DNA from: Chiua virens
Taxonomy: Eukaryota > Basidiomycota > Agaricomycetes > Boletales > Boletaceae
NCBI GenBank assembly: GCA_019787685.1
Contig: JAHNUO010000012.1
Span: 1,178,001 to 1,242,000 of the forward strand
Length of the DNA stretch: 64,000 bases
Direction: 5' to 3'
The notes under the pieces were generated by a model. The model saw only the letters and a list, made by a program, of their open reading frames with translations. It had not been told where the DNA came from and did no database searches. This document shows positions 1 to 12,573 of this stretch, piece by piece. The position numbers and the translations under genes were made by a program. The first letter of the stretch is position 1, and each line of letters opens with the position of its first letter.

Positions 1-179
1 GAGCTCGAGCATGAAACGGGAAGAGCTCGGCCAAGTAACCTGTCAGTGTCCGTGATCAGTTTCGTCCAGACTGCTGTGAGCTGAATGGACAAAGCTCACA
101 GTATGGCAGAACGCCGAATGCTAGGTTATAAGCTACTATGTACAAGAAGATAAGCCTGCGGAACGCATGATAAATATGG

Positions 180-1545
180 ATGATCTGTCCAGCGAAGGTG
201 AAAACTTACGCAAGTACTAGTAGAGCAGAGACCTTACTATGCGTGAACGAGTACTCTGCACTGGCTGCGGTCCAAGCAGTAAATACGAAAAAGATGGCGA
301 TCGTACAAGACTGCAAACAAGTTAGAAGAACACTGCCGGCGGTGGTCCACGACCATGCTCACCAAGAAAATACGCCTCCGAGGGTACTGCGGCGCTACGA
401 GCGACGCGGTTATTCCAGTGACGAGACTCCAAGAAAATCTGGCAATGTTGACAATGTGCTTGGTCCGGTAATCATGAATACCAATGTTATCCAGGATCGG
501 GGCAAGGTAGTAGCTACATACGAGATAGTCAGGCTTTCTACCAGATGATAGTTGAGTGACAGAGCATACGAAATCAAGTCCATTCCGCTCCATGGAACAC
601 ATAACCCAAGGAAAGCGGCGAGGACAATACGCCTTCGCATCCCTGGTGCTGAAAATGACACCCTCTGGTTTATCTGCGCTATCTTCAACTCAGCTTCTAG
701 CGTATTCTCGATTTGACTATACTCCGCCTTGACGAAGTCCGAATTTCCATTACCCTCCGCATGATATTTCACCAAAATGGCGTACGCCTCATCTCCTCTC
801 CCTTTAGCAACGAGCCAACGAGGAGATTCTGGTAGGAACCAAATGAAAGTGACCTGGAGTAAACTGAACACGACTTGAAGGAGACATGGGATTCTCCAAC
901 CCCAATTACTGGTCATAGCAAATGTCTCGAGAGTCACCCAAGCAGCAGCTACCGTACCTAGGGAAAATCAGCTTGAAACAACCTCCTATCCACAGTTCGA
1001 TTCACCGAAATCATAGCAAGCGAAAAGAAGGCAACTAAGGACTGCTCTCTCCTTCGGATATGCAAGCTCTTCACATATTTTAAAGGTAAGCTTCGGGAAA
1101 TGAAGCCGTCTCTGTCTCACCTGCAATTAAAGATGAAGCTCCGACGATGCAGAAGATATTAGCAAGCCCGAGAATAAACCGAGCGATTATGAACATCGCG
1201 ACTATTGGTCCGACGTCAGAGATGTACTACAATTTGAATTTGAATAGACGTCATTGACTTACAATTCAATGCAAATCCTTGAAGAGTTGCCGCGATTATC
1301 GAGATTGAGCCTTCCAAGTAATATCGGATATCGTCTTCCGAACTTATCAACGATGAGGGAAACTAAACGGGAGGGCTCCAAGAGCCACCCAGGGAATACA
1401 TGGAGGTCATGAGACCCAAAGAAGCAGAATGAGGATGATGATAATCTGTCGCTCGAGTCAATCTTGTCTTCCACTACCAGGTGACAACTTTCCTACATTC
1501 AATCCATGAGGGCACAGATTGCAGACCATTCATCATAGACGCGTC
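180..1545 (-). pseudogene. MFS sugar transporter, broken
   Basis: Minus-strand remnant of a fungal hexose/lactose-permease-type MFS transporter (12-TM plasma-membrane sugar uptake protein). Reading 5' to 3' on the minus strand, conserved pieces appear in family order: FDASMMNGLQSVPSW (about 1490-1540), LGLMTSMYSLGG, VDKFGRRYPI (about 1330), a helix MFIIARFILGLANIFC (about 1150-1200), the PESPRWL signature (about 820), and GLISYYLAPILDNIGI-like sequence near 500-560. Some gaps look like ordinary short introns. Two joins cannot be introns: after GRRYPI the reading frame must change at once to continue as EGSISIIAATLQGFALN, and again in the ISYY region. No clean initiator or C-terminus was found. 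Seen: motifs and frame changes. Inferred: a decaying gene, or one damaged by assembly indels. Confidence 0.75.
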
Positions 1546-3703
1546 AAAACTTACTTGCATCAGAGAATTTTCCTGAGACAGACATCTGTGAACAATTCAC
1601 CCGCTCGTCATCTCCACTCCAAGACAGGTGGGGAGCATCAAGAGGTATAACAGTCGAAGGTTGGGTTTGTAGTACCAGGGTTCTGTGTCTTGTGCAGCAA
1701 GGCGAGAGACGATCGCACCTGTTGCTTTCTGGTCCAGTGGAACTGCCCTCCCCACTCTGCGAGTCCATGTCCGTTTCTTGGCTGCGTGGGTTACCTCTTA
1801 AAGACTTAAACCTAGCCTGTAATATGCTTTCCCTATAAGAACTTGAAGGGCGATGGGTTCAGATAGAGTAGGCAGCAGGAGGGTGTGTGGGCTGTGACTC
1901 GGAATCTTAGACACCAGTGCTTTTGCCAGCGGAAGCCCTGAAGCATCTAAACAGCGACATCACAAACTTGTCGACCATGCCAATGCACCTTTAGGTTGAA
2001 AGGGAAATGATGCTGTATGTCCATAGCCGCCGGTGCCACGGCCCTGACCGGGACCCTTTTCAGGCGTGCTCGGTCGTTTCGGTCGTTGTCGACTTGTGAA
2101 ACTAAGTTGAAACACAACGGATGGATCAAAATTTTGTACAACATTTAGGCCCGCCCTAAACGCGTTGACTAACATTTAGACCGGCCTAAAATTTTGATCC
2201 ATCCATCGTGAAAGCAATGTTCAAGAATAGTACATAGAGGGCTAAAGCAGGACTGTGTGAAGTTTTTGTCATCATCATATCTCTATTTCCGACTCCTAGG
2301 TATGGTACTCAATATGCACGTGTCCCCACACACCTACAGACCGTTTGGAGCAGTTTCAAGAGTATCGCACTTGACAGTTCATATCCAGGATCATTGCACC
2401 CAGGCTTGAATCGCTCTCCAAGGCGTCCTTGTCCAGTACTTTCCCATTCTCAAACTTTTGTAGAAGCCGACTAACACGCAACCCTGTTCTCCAGGAGGTC
2501 TTGAAGGAGGTCCAGGTTCCAACCGCTGTGATCTGCGCAATTCATAACTTCGTTCCCACCATACCCCACTTCGTCCTCTATAATGCACCCTTGCGCCATT
2601 ATGTTGAGTTCACCAAGCCGTCATCTTCTTATGTACTCCGAGTTACTTCCCCTTCGAAATCATAAATGGGATGTGGTCTAATTTCAGATGACGTTCCTGC
2701 AGCTTCGATTCTCATACGGTGCTCATAAGTCCTAGTCACTGTTCATAGTACTCACCGTGACATCCCAGTAGATACAGGTGAATCTGACTTTGTTCCACAT
2801 GGCTTGCTGTGAGTTTATCAGATAATTATAACGATCCCATCAGTGTGGGATTTCCGAAAGGGACGGGAAAGAAATGACGGGAGTTCCCACCTCAAAGCGT
2901 GTTATGAGTCGGTGACGGGCCTGGGAGGTTGATTGAATGATTCCCCACATGTTCTATTCCAACGACTCGAGTTCGGCGCGCCCCGTGCGTTTGCCGTCCC
3001 CTTAGCGAGCCTGATGCGTACCCCGTACTGCTGTCTTTGGGCCATTCACGCAATCGCCAACAGATCAGATGACCACCTCTCCATATAGCCTGCCTCGATG
3101 CGACAGACTTCGAAACATAGCGTCACAAATGATCGATCTCAAGTAACAAGTGCAAGGTCACTCTGGTCACCGTTCAGGCCTGTCTCCGAGTTCTCAGACA
3201 CTACATACGAGTCGGCAAGTCTCCAAGTCTACCACTTTCAATTGCAATGGTCTCAAACACCAACTTAGCCGACTTTGGAGCGAGATTGACTACGCGTCTT
3301 GTTACTACGCACGAATTCCCAGCGCCCTCTTCATACAGTTGTTGTTGGCATGCCACACCACGACCATGGATCCGGAACATCGCAACGCAGATTCGGTAGT
3401 TTCAGGTACGATTGTTTACTAGATCAGGAGCTCGACCGACCCGTACTCACGCTCACTATTTTTCCTTCCTAATCCGCGCCGAAGAACGGGCGATACTGCG
3501 TCTCTCAAATTGGACACAGCTCCAGTTCCTTGGCCATGGTCCTCAGAAGGATCACATTGCAGGGAAATATCCAAGCAGTCTACGGGAGGCTAGAAATTGT
3601 CCGGTACAATTACAACCATCTGGTGGGATGTTCTCATCAGGTGCCCATGGCACATTACCCTTCGCTTGGGCGACGCAACCGCCAGTACGCCAGAGCGAGT
3701 TCT
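1546..3703. other. No gene recognised
   Basis: About 2.1 kb with only short unsupported reading frames. The one structured object is the small inverted-repeat element at 2119-2204. The stretch just before 3704 is taken as promoter of the ferric reductase. Confidence 0.5.
2119..2204. repeat. MITE-like 86 bp element with 17 bp TIRs
   Basis: Perfect 17 bp inverted repeats (ggatggatcaaaatttt at 2119-2135, reverse complement at 2188-2204) flank a 52 bp core. The core holds two imperfect direct copies of a motif starting aacattta. A related arm, aaattttgatccgtcc, lies alone at 11167-11182. No coding capacity. A miniature inverted-repeat element is the simplest reading; no clear target duplication was identified. 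Confidence 0.5.
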
Positions 3704-3710
3704 TATAAAG
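3704..3710 (+). promoter_or_regulatory. TATA box of ferric reductase gene
   Basis: TATAAAG lies 163 bp upstream of the ATG at 3873. It supports that start rather than upstream in-frame codons, because the TATA box would fall inside any ORF that began near 3597. Confidence 0.5.
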
Positions 3711-3872
3711 GACAACTCCATTTTTTATCTCTTCGTGCTTTCAGTAGCAGCGTTCATCTTTCTCTTTCCTTCAGTACTTGAGCCCATTGTACCACTATTC
3801 GACCTACCGTTGCTCTCCAACCTCGTCGGGCCGCCGTTTCTTATATCCACCCTATCCACCCTACCAACAACC

Positions 3873-5975
3873 ATGCGGTTCGAGAAAGCTGCCTCTCCTT
3901 CGACCCCTACACCTACTGTGTCAAACAGTACATTGGTGTATCACTTGGATCTATTTATAATCGCTTTCATCATCGCCTTTTTCTTATTCAATATTCCCCG
4001 GGCACTGGTATACCTCGCGAATCACCGTTCCCAAGTATTCCAGGGTTATCTCTTGCACTCTGCCAAGCGACTCAGGATGTACCGCTCTACTTCAAAAACG
4101 ATGCTGCAATCAGAGAAGGAGGAGCCGAAAAAGGAGAAACCGGAATTTGTCGTTCCAACCCTTGAATCTCCCGAGGCGCGGCAGAAACCTTGGCACTTTC
4201 CTATGCATCTCTCGCTCAGACACCCTGCAGCAAGTTTCATGCACTATCGCGTCCTCGAGAATTACTCTATTATCCAAGCCATCTTGATGTCGGGCTATAC
4301 TGGCGCCGTATTCTACGCTGCATTCTACAAATCGAACCCATTTGCTCATCCCAGTCGCATTGGATGGATCATTGCGTCTCAGTTTCCATTTGTATACGCA
4401 TTCGCCGGGAAGAGCAACGTGATCGGGTTCCTCGTCGGCGTTGGGTATGAAAAGGTTTGTGTTCCGTGGTTAATTGATGATCAAGGGCTGACGTTTATTC
4501 AGCTTAATTATCTTCATCGTCACGTCGGACGACTGATGGTCATTGGTGCAAACGTCCATGCTATCGGTTATAGTACGTTCTGGTCGTCAACATGTACTTG
4601 TAACATTCATCTCACGAACCGCTTTTCATCTTTCAGTATACAAATGGACTTTGGCAGGAAACATCTCAAGCAAGCTCGCCCTGCCATATGTGCGCTGGGG
4701 CATCGTTACTCTAGTTTGTTTCGATCTTCTTGGATTCTTCTCGATGCAGTATATCCGGTCGAGATCCTACAACCTCTTTTTCACCACACACGTCCTGGGA
4801 TTGACTTGTGGCATTATTCTCTGTAGGCAACCTACGATTGTATCTTCAATTGTATAACTGACAACTTGTGTGCTGTAGGCATGTCTGCACAGGCCGGCCT
4901 GCATCCCTTATGTCATTGCTGCTTCCATTATCTATGGACTCGACCACATCATTCGTGCCATAAAGACTAGCTTTACGACTGCAACCATTCGATCCGTCCC
5001 AGAGTTAGGACTCACTCGAGTCGACATTCCTACCCTGAATTCTGGTTGGCGCGCCGGTCAACATGTTCGTGTGCGCATCCTCTCCACGGCGATGGGATTT
5101 TTGGGAATGACAGAGGTACACCCGTTCACGATTGCCAGCGCCACCGATACGGAGGAGGGACTGGTACTGATGTGCAAAAAGGCTGGAAAGTGGACGAACA
5201 AATTGTATGGGATGTCACAAATGCCAGAACTCGATGAACAAGGCCAGCAGATGGATAGAAGGGTCAGAGTAATGGTCGAAGGACCATATGGTATGTCCCT
5301 TCACCATCTGCCTTGATGTACGAATTAAAGTAACCTGGATAGGTGGCATTGGTGATGTTACGATTCCGAATTACTCCGGAGCAATGTTCGTAGTCGGCGG
5401 CAGTGGTGTGACGTTCGCCTTGTCCGCCGTTCAAGATCTTGTGCTGGTCGGCGATAGAAGCAGGATCCAAATCATAGAAATTATCTGGAGTGTACCCGGC
5501 CCAGGTATGTCTTTCGTTACCTCTCACCTATCATTCTGATGAAACGAACACCTCTCTTTCAGCTGCCTTGGAAGGTTTCATTTCACTTTTCAATACACTC
5601 GTGTCTCAAAATATCGCTGCCACGAATTCGCGTCTCGGTGTTCTACACACGCGCTACTGCCCAATCATTTGAAGGACTTGCGCTCCCACTAGGCATCACG
5701 CTCACTCCTGGACGTCCGAAGATGGATAAGTTATTGGACATATTCGTGTCATCCATGAGGAGTAAACAAGGCACTCATGGCGCATTCGTCGGTGTCTGTG
5801 GCCCTGTTGCGCTTGCCAAGGACGTCGCTCACAGTGTGAGAACCTTTGATGCGAATTCCAAGAAAGCGATCGGTGGTATCCAGTTCCACGAAGAGTGAGT
5901 GCTATTTTAAAATTAATGTCCATCGGGTCGAGACTGACGACCGTATCCATCTTCGCCAGGGTCTTTGGATGGTAA
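3873..5975 (+). CDS. Ferric reductase (FRE-type), with one apparent frameshift
   Basis: Plasma-membrane ferric-chelate reductase family: haem-binding transmembrane domain followed by FAD- and NADPH-binding domains, moving electrons outward to reduce Fe(III). Start 3873 is in good context (caaccATG) and follows a TATA box. Exons: 3873-4454, 4503-4572, 4637-4839, 4879-5290, 5343-5504, 5563-5894, 5960-5975; introns are 39-65 bp GT-AG, the third (4840-4878) being the least certain. Visible features: an N-terminal helix (LFIIAFIIAFFLFNIP), the haem-domain stretch YLHRHVGRLMVIGANVHAIGY-like, the FAD-binding HPFTIAS motif, the NADPH-site GGSGVTFAL, FYTRAT, and the family C-terminus EVFGW. Within the sixth exon the frame must shift by one base near 5610-5625, between LVSQNIA and the conserved VFYTRAT; no intron explains it. 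Inferred: pseudogene or one-base assembly error. Confidence 0.85.
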
Positions 5976-7337
5976 CTACGTTTGGGGTGAAGTGCGATTC
6001 TTGAACTTGAAATTTTTTATCTCTCAGCAACTATGTGATTTTAGTCCGTTTTGTCCAGGATCAACTTTTGGTGAATGTCTATTGCGTGGCGACATGGCTA
6101 CACTCATCTGCACTGTGTTGGCGTTACTTCTGTATTGAAATATGTATCAAGATATTTTTAGCCTCAGGTCTGTGCTTGGCTCCAATATTTCGAAAAAATC
6201 GGTTGACGGTGGGTGGCGGAGTTAAGAACCCACACCAGACTCCAGAGCACGCGTACGTTATTGCATGGTTGTGGAGCCGCGAGTGACGAAGAATTCGATA
6301 TCTAAAATTACTCTAAGATGGAACGATCCCTTATCGGAGCCCGCAGAGCCCGTTCTGTTCTAGCATGATAGAAATTGTCTCATTACGACCCAAAGTAAAA
6401 CGCACCTTTGCCAGACTACAGTATATCGCCAAGAAGCTTTGCACTTTACCGAAGCTAGTGGTGTGTATTTTCCCACAATCAGTAGCATCAATCGTTCGCG
6501 TATATCCCATCAAATGATGGTTCGCGGAGCATGTGAACTTGATCCTGGCGGATCACTGGTGTTCTCTGGGCGGCACTAGCGAGATCCTCGGATACGGCGT
6601 GACCGGTTAGAACGGGAAGCTGAGAAACCCTCAAGATGCGATGCTTGGCGAGATCCCAAGTAAGAACTTTCAAAAACCAACGATGGAGGCCTCTTGTAGC
6701 ACAGCCCATGGCGAGCCCTGTACTCGTCGTCTTTCGAGACAGACTCTACGGAATGTCGAGAAACCTGGAATTCAAAGATTCAGTTTGCACAGGTACTAGG
6801 ATACTTACTGGCCGAAAGACGTTTTGAAGCACGTCGTCATTTTCTGAGTGAGCGCGCCGAGGTCGCCAGTACCGTCGTTCAATTTCGACCTCCTCAGTAA
6901 ATCCAAAACACTTTTCGCTATAGAACGCGTGACGTTTCGAAATACACCATGAGATCAGGTGCATACTCATTTTATGTAGCCTGACCCAGAGCCATGGACT
7001 CGGACCAAGATGGATTCTTCCCAGGCTGATGGCCCTGTGATGTGTTGTTCAGCATAGTAAGTGAAGAGTAAACATTTTCAGGTGTGTATTGCTTCGACCG
7101 AAGGACCAGCCGGATTCCGTTGAGGGTACGAGTCTAACTCTGCAATCGCCGAGCTTGAGCTTGAGACCTGATATAGAATAATAAATATGTGCGCCGGGCC
7201 AAGGCGGCCACAACTTGAAGGTTATGGATACGATACCGTGTGAAATTTCGGCACCAGGCTTTTTCTTTGCAACTCCAGACTTGACTGACAAAACGCAACT
7301 ACATAGGTCTCAAGGTGGGCGCGATTCCAGGTTAGCT
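5976..7337. other. No gene recognised
   Basis: AT-richer intergenic DNA with only short reading frames on both strands. Nothing resembles a known domain, RNA gene or repeat. It contains the ferric reductase 3' end and the uS4m promoter. Confidence 0.4.
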
Positions 7338-8401
7338 ATGAGGGACAAGAATGTCTTCAACATTCAGAGGTGTCTACCTCGCATGGTACGTCCGTTCAAA
7401 CTTTATTGCACGCGACCAAAACATTTAACATGGCCCAGAGTTGGACATTGGACAATCTTTACAGCATTTGGGCACGCGCCTCTGTCGCGCAAAATCATGT
7501 AACGTTCAGTAGAACCAACCGAACACTCTTTCAGCAACGTTGGACGGCAAAGGCACTCATCCGTGCATATCATGGTGACTTTATCCCCGAGAAAACGTTC
7601 AAGCGATGGTATCTTCCTGCTACTCTCCCTGATGTGCGGCCCCGCCTACAGACGAAAAGTGACGCTACCCAAGTTCTGGACGAGTTCGCTGGCCGCACGG
7701 AGCACCTGGAGCGCGCAGAACGTCGGAAAAGGGAGGAAGACGAAAAAGGCCTCGCCCCAGTTGGAAGCTTGATGATGGCCGAAGTCGAGCGACGGATAGA
7801 CGTGTTCATTTTCAGGTGTTGCTTCGCTTCCAGCGTGTACGAAGCACGGAGATTGGTGATTCATGGCCATGTCTTGCTCAATGGCAAGAAAGTATGTGCG
7901 ATCATTCACTGCGGTCTGTTATTGTGTTGATACATTGTCTGGGTAGCATTCGGACGCCAACACCAGGTTGGCTCCAGGTGATATGGTTTCGGTGGACCCC
8001 GCGGAAATCAGGTTTTTACAAGAACCAAAGCCACCCGTGGAATCGGAGAGTGATGGAAGTAACGAGAATTCTACACCAAAAGCATCTGTAATGCCATCCA
8101 AGACTCCCGACAACCTGACACCATTCCATCTTCCGTCATACGCTTCTCCATTCATCTTTCTCCCTGCATATGCTGAGGTCTCATTCAAACGTGCTCGGCT
8201 GTCTACGTTCGTCACCCCACCGCTCGACCCGGATACAGCGAGATCCCTACCCCGTATGACGCTGACGGTGAAATTGTCCGTCTCGCATGGGAATGGTATG
8301 CGAAACGGCGCCCCAGGACTCGGAGCAAGACTCAATTGGCAAGAATGCCCGTAGGTCGCGATCGTCAGATTAGTGGAGTTTCAAAGGCCCTTGATGCCTA
8401 G
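7338..8401 (+). CDS. nam9: Mitochondrial small-subunit ribosomal protein uS4m (Nam9), frameshifted near the C-terminus
   Basis: Mitoribosomal uS4 protein, which binds 15S/16S rRNA early in small-subunit assembly. Exons 7338-7385, 7439-7891, 7947-8401; both introns are phase 0. The start at 7338 is chosen because it gives [14 protein letters not shown] across the first splice, matching the family N-terminus (LPRMSW...NLY). Conserved blocks: [41 protein letters not shown] and the S4 RNA-binding domain ([20 protein letters not shown]). The second-half motif [11 protein letters not shown] follows the second intron. At the AAA run 8187-8189 one A appears to be missing. The conserved tail ([29 protein letters not shown]) continues in the next frame to the TAG at 8399-8401; unshifted, the frame stops at 8354. 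Nam9 is essential for mitochondrial translation in yeast, so an assembly error is plausible. Confidence 0.88.
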
Positions 8402-8699
8402 TTGCTGTTACGTTGATGTTGATAGCGATACATTAGAATCAAAGCTCGTGGCTTGGTTTATACACGGAGGATGGTGTATCACACGACTCGCGAAGAACTG
8501 AACTAGAAGGCGATCGAGCACAGTGAGATCAAGAGCGCTTGACACCCACGAATAAATACTTAATACTTCGACCAAGCTCTTCGGTAACCATACAGTCACG
8601 ATATGCAAGCCCGAATTCGGAACGTCCAGCAGGCGAAGCTACAACGGTTTAAGAACGCAATTATCAGGATCACCGCCATTCTTCCCTTGTCTCTTGTCC
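8402..8699. other. No gene recognised
   Basis: Spacer between the uS4m stop and the MFS pseudogene. Nothing recognisable. Confidence 0.4.
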
Positions 8700-9840
8700 A
8701 GATTGAAGGTTTGATCAGAGGTAGGGGTGCTCAAAACGATTTTGGTTTATCGTGACCACGGATAGACTTCTCCAGATGAAGCTCCCAGATAGTAAAAAGG
8801 CCCGCGAGAGTGTGCCTGAAATCAAACAGATATCTGACGAGAATATGACATTGATTACTATTCAGACGAAGTGAGTGAGAGGCCATACATGGGGTTCTCC
8901 AACCTGCATCGGGGCCTGCCCCAGGACAAAGACAATAAACACCAACCACACAGTAACCAGGGTTGCACCGATCTAGTCTACCCGGGCGTCCACGCGCTGA
9001 CCAATCTGATCAGGTTCAAACGAGGTGAGGCCACCCAGTACGCATAGTGCCGACACACCAGTTATCAAGAAAAATGTTGCACGCCAATGTGCATTGACAA
9101 ATCACATCAAATAACGTATATCGGTGGCAAAAGGGCTATCCGTACCGGGTAAGCTGCGCGAGGAGACTTCCAATAATCATTCCAAGAGCAGCGCCGGCGG
9201 GGGCGCCGGCGGCAAATGTTATGAACTCCAATGAACGCAGACGCGATGAACCGAATGATCGAGCCAAGATACCTAGCTGGTGTCAAAGAAGTCATTGAGA
9301 TACCGCTCGTCTAAAACGCACTGCGGAAGGGTTATCCCTATTCCTCGGAAACCCCACAAAATATCCATGGTGACGCCATCTAACACAGTTGAGTTGGAAA
9401 GAGGGAATGTCGTTCTTTTGTTGACCAACTCACCTTTTGCGAACCCTATGCCAATCAAGAAAACCCTCTTAAGGTCATAGAGGTCTGCTAGACGCCCGAA
9501 TGGTAAAAGAGACAACCCTAAGAGGCAGTCAACACAATACCACGCGTCGATGTCGAGGATTGAAACATTGACGGACAGTGCTAAAAAATATGCAGGGATC
9601 AGCCATTGACGTTGAACTTTAATTGCTCGATATCAGATAGGGATATGGCCACTGAAGTCGAATTTGAAACCTACTGCAATGTCAGCGAACACTGCGAAAT
9701 GACTTGGGAGTGCGCAGAAACGAACATCAACCGCCACAGCAGCTGTGCATGTCGCGATGATAGATCTGCAGTGAATCGCCGGGCTGATGATCGAGCATAG
9801 CCCCGGAACCCCTAGAAAAAAAGTGGTTTGCTGATGCACG
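8700..9840 (-). pseudogene. DHA2-type MFS multidrug transporter pseudogene
   Basis: Remnant of a 14-TM drug:H+ antiporter-2 protein. Reading the minus strand: LLPFGRLADLYDLKRVFLIG (about 9470-9515), FRGIGITLPQ (about 9330), FITFAAGAPAGAALGMIIG (about 9170-9225), then WRATFFLITGVSALCVLGGL (about 9040-9090), EPDQIGQRVD, and further hydrophobic sequence ending GQAP. These are the usual DHA2 blocks in order. The frame with WRATFF runs into TAG at 8973-8975, exactly where the family normally has Trp of VDWIGA (TGG to TAG, a G-to-A transition), and then resumes IGATLVTVW. Another frame change follows near 8900. The nonsense codon sits inside a coding block with no nearby splice signals, so this copy is probably dead. 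Confidence 0.78.
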
Positions 9841-11411
9841 GCTATCTAGGATCACTTCCCTGTCAATGCCATGGACTTTCACTGGCATGCACCGGCAATA
9901 TCTTTAAAGTATCGTGTGCTCAGGCAACGTCTGTGTACCCACCACACGAAATAGCTTACCAGAATAACCTGCTGCATGCCTGCATCCCCTTTCTCTCAGA
10001 TTTATTTTTGTTGTTGCAATGGGACATGACTGTAGTGTCTGTGTTCTGGGGGTTCTGCTGGATATGGGGAGCAGTCTGGGGACTCAATTGTACAGCCTCG
10101 TTGGGTTTTGCTGATGACTGGTTAGCAGCATGCTACCCTTTCCGCCTCGATCCAGTCCAAGAGTTCATACATGCATCGACAGTCGACAGTTACTTGGATT
10201 CAAAGGTAGATATAACCTATGTCAGTTTTACCAAAGAATACGATTGCAGTAGCGCAGATTTGCGAGTCGAGATATGTTGCTTTCACTGAGGCACGTGTTG
10301 GATTGATCGACTGCATACATTACGTATGATACGCCCCGCTTTGAATCTCCGCTGCGGCAAACACTCGGCGAGTGACACTGAGCCGCTTAGTCCGAGGCCG
10401 ACTTCACTATCTCAAGAATGCGTATTTCGTGCTCGTTCAACTTCGTAGACATTTTAGCTTTTAGAGTAAAAATTTGATTTGTGTGAGTACTGTTGGTAGA
10501 AATTCTGTATATTTACCAGAGTGGGGGCTTGAGACTTCAGTTACACACGCCACACTTTCCAGCAGAAATATTATGTAGTTATGTGGGAAAGTAAAAGCAG
10601 GCATGACGTGATTCTTTCCATTCTAACCCTGAAAAAACGTTTCAACTGTGCCAGTGATGCATGTGCAGGATAACCGGTAACCGCCCAAGAATTTCATCGT
10701 ATCCGTTTGCAGCGCATCATGGTCACAGGTTATCGGGAGCGACGACTTTCGGGGTTGCTGTATCGATGACTCGTCGCATTATGTTGTGCAAAAGGCCAAT
10801 TCCATCGTTTCAGAACATTAATTAGAGTTCGATTCAAACTTGAACGCAGATACTCAGACTCACCGAGCCACCGCGGATAACCCATGTTCTTGAGGCGAGT
10901 AAATCAGACATCCACCGTACGCGTCAATCCGAGATGTCCGTCATCGTGTTATCGTACTCCACAGTACTGCCTTGTGCGGAAAATTGCTTTTGTTCCACAC
11001 TGCCTTCCTGAGGCGCCTGTACCAGACACAATGCAAACATGTCGAATCAATGTAATTGCTTCCCTGGATCGTGATATATATAACCCTCTTACTCCAACAG
11101 AATCATTGAACTTCGAGAAGCTTCAGATTCAAATTTCACAGGATGGCAAACACGATTAATTTGTTCAAATTTTGATCCGTCCACACTCAGCCCGAGCATG
11201 GTGAGCTCTCGATAACCCTGTCTCTAAGTAGGTCTGAGAGCAAACACGAGTTAATGCACCGCAAACATTGCAGGACGGCGCCTGCGAGCGTCTTGCCCGG
11301 ATGAGTTAAAGGCACAACGAAGGATGCGCCCCAGGCAATTTTCGCCCTCCTCGCCGCTCTGGGCTTTTTTCCACTACATCATACTACCGTTCACTTCACA
11401 TCTTTCCTGCT
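9841..11411. other. No gene recognised
   Basis: Contains a 153-codon plus-strand reading frame (9828-10289) rich in Cys, Trp and Phe, and one of 91 codons at 10884-11159. Neither has recognisable domains or supporting context. A lone copy of the 2.1 kb element's terminal repeat lies at 11167-11182. Confidence 0.35.
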
Positions 11412-12573
11412 ATGTCTAACTCACCTGAGGATGATCTTGTCAATATTGCGTGCGTACTCGTCCGTCAAAATGTCTCGCCGACTAATAAAAATCCGCAGGG
11501 TTATGGGCATGAGTGGTACCGGTATGTTTGCTTTCACCGTCGCTCTTCCCTCCGTCTCCATGACATGCCACTCACGTCCCTATCCTATCGCTAGGAAAAT
11601 CTAGCGTGCGTATTCTATAGCCTTGCCTAACGTTGACTAATGTTGCGTCCTCCCACAGTTCATCAAGCTTCTTACGAATGATGACGAAGTCCATGTCGGT
11701 CATGATACAGAATCCGAAACATCGGATGTCCAGATTGCCCTACTACATGGATCGAGCAAGCGAGCGGACCATCATGATGATGGACACACCTGGCTTTGAC
11801 GATTCTCGGTTCGGAATTACTGATACCCAGATCTTAAGGAAAATATCAACATTCATGGCCTCTCACGAAGGGTAAGTGTACTGGACTGAAACCATATTTC
11901 AACATGCATAATCAACGGAAATTTGTAGGGCGAAGCTAAATGGGCTTGTATATATGCACCGCATCACAGATCCTCGTGTTGGTGGCCTTTCACGAAATAA
12001 CATCAAGATGTTCAAGGCAGTCTGTGGAGATGACAGCCTTCGTAACGTTCGTATCGTCACTACCAACTGGGATCGTGTCAAGGAGCGAGAAGGCGCTAAG
12101 CGAGAGGATGACCTCAAGCGAGGCCTATTCGCAGCCCTTATCGACTGCTGGGGCACAGATGTGTCGTCATAACAATACCGTCGAGTCCGCGCAGAAAATC
12201 ATTTCTGAACTCATGCCACTCCAGGAAGTCACCACGCGGCTCCAGAACCAGATCACAAGTGGCATCCCGTTAGGGAGAAACGGACGCCGGTCGTGTTGCC
12301 AACGCACACCTCGAGGAATTAGAGAAGCACCATGCCGAGGCGTGCGCCAAGCTGGAGGAAGAGTTAGCGGGTGTGCGAACACAGAATGCGGCATTGGCTG
12401 CAGAGCTGGAACAACAACGTAAATTGATGCAGGAAGAGATGAGACGGGCTCAGGAGGATCGGGAAACATTGAAGAGGAATATCGAGGAACTTCGTCAGGC
12501 GGCTCAAGCTGAAGAGGAGCGACGTAGGGCCAAAGGTGGCTTCTTCAAATGGCTTAAAAATAAGGCTAGTTAA
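11412..12573 (+). pseudogene. AIG1-like GTPase with C-terminal coiled coil, copy 1 (frameshifted)
   Basis: Basidiomycete G-domain protein of the AIG1/septin-like P-loop class; cellular role unknown. Exons: 11412-11449, 11499-11521 (23 nt), 11595-11605 (11 nt), 11659-11871, 11929-12573. The second and third exons together encode the P-loop VMGMSGTGKSS. Then FIKLLTNDDEVHVGHDTESETS (G2 region), MMMDTPGFDD (G3), VYMHRITDPRVGG, and VTTNWD in the place of the G4 motif. A Glu/Arg-rich coiled coil follows, ending GGFFKWLKNKAS. Three single-base frame changes are needed: near 11742 (after SDVQIA), near 12150 (GAC|GCTGGGGCACAG) and near 12280 (an extra A in GGGAGAAACG). Each side of each break matches copies 2 and 3. 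Inferred: pseudogene or repeated assembly indels. Confidence 0.8.

Noticed and set aside
1544..1768. N-terminal exon of the sugar transporter
   Set aside because: In the right place but the translated sequence does not resemble a transporter N-terminus.
9828..10289. 153-codon plus-strand ORF
   Set aside because: No domain, no splice or promoter support, no second copy to compare.
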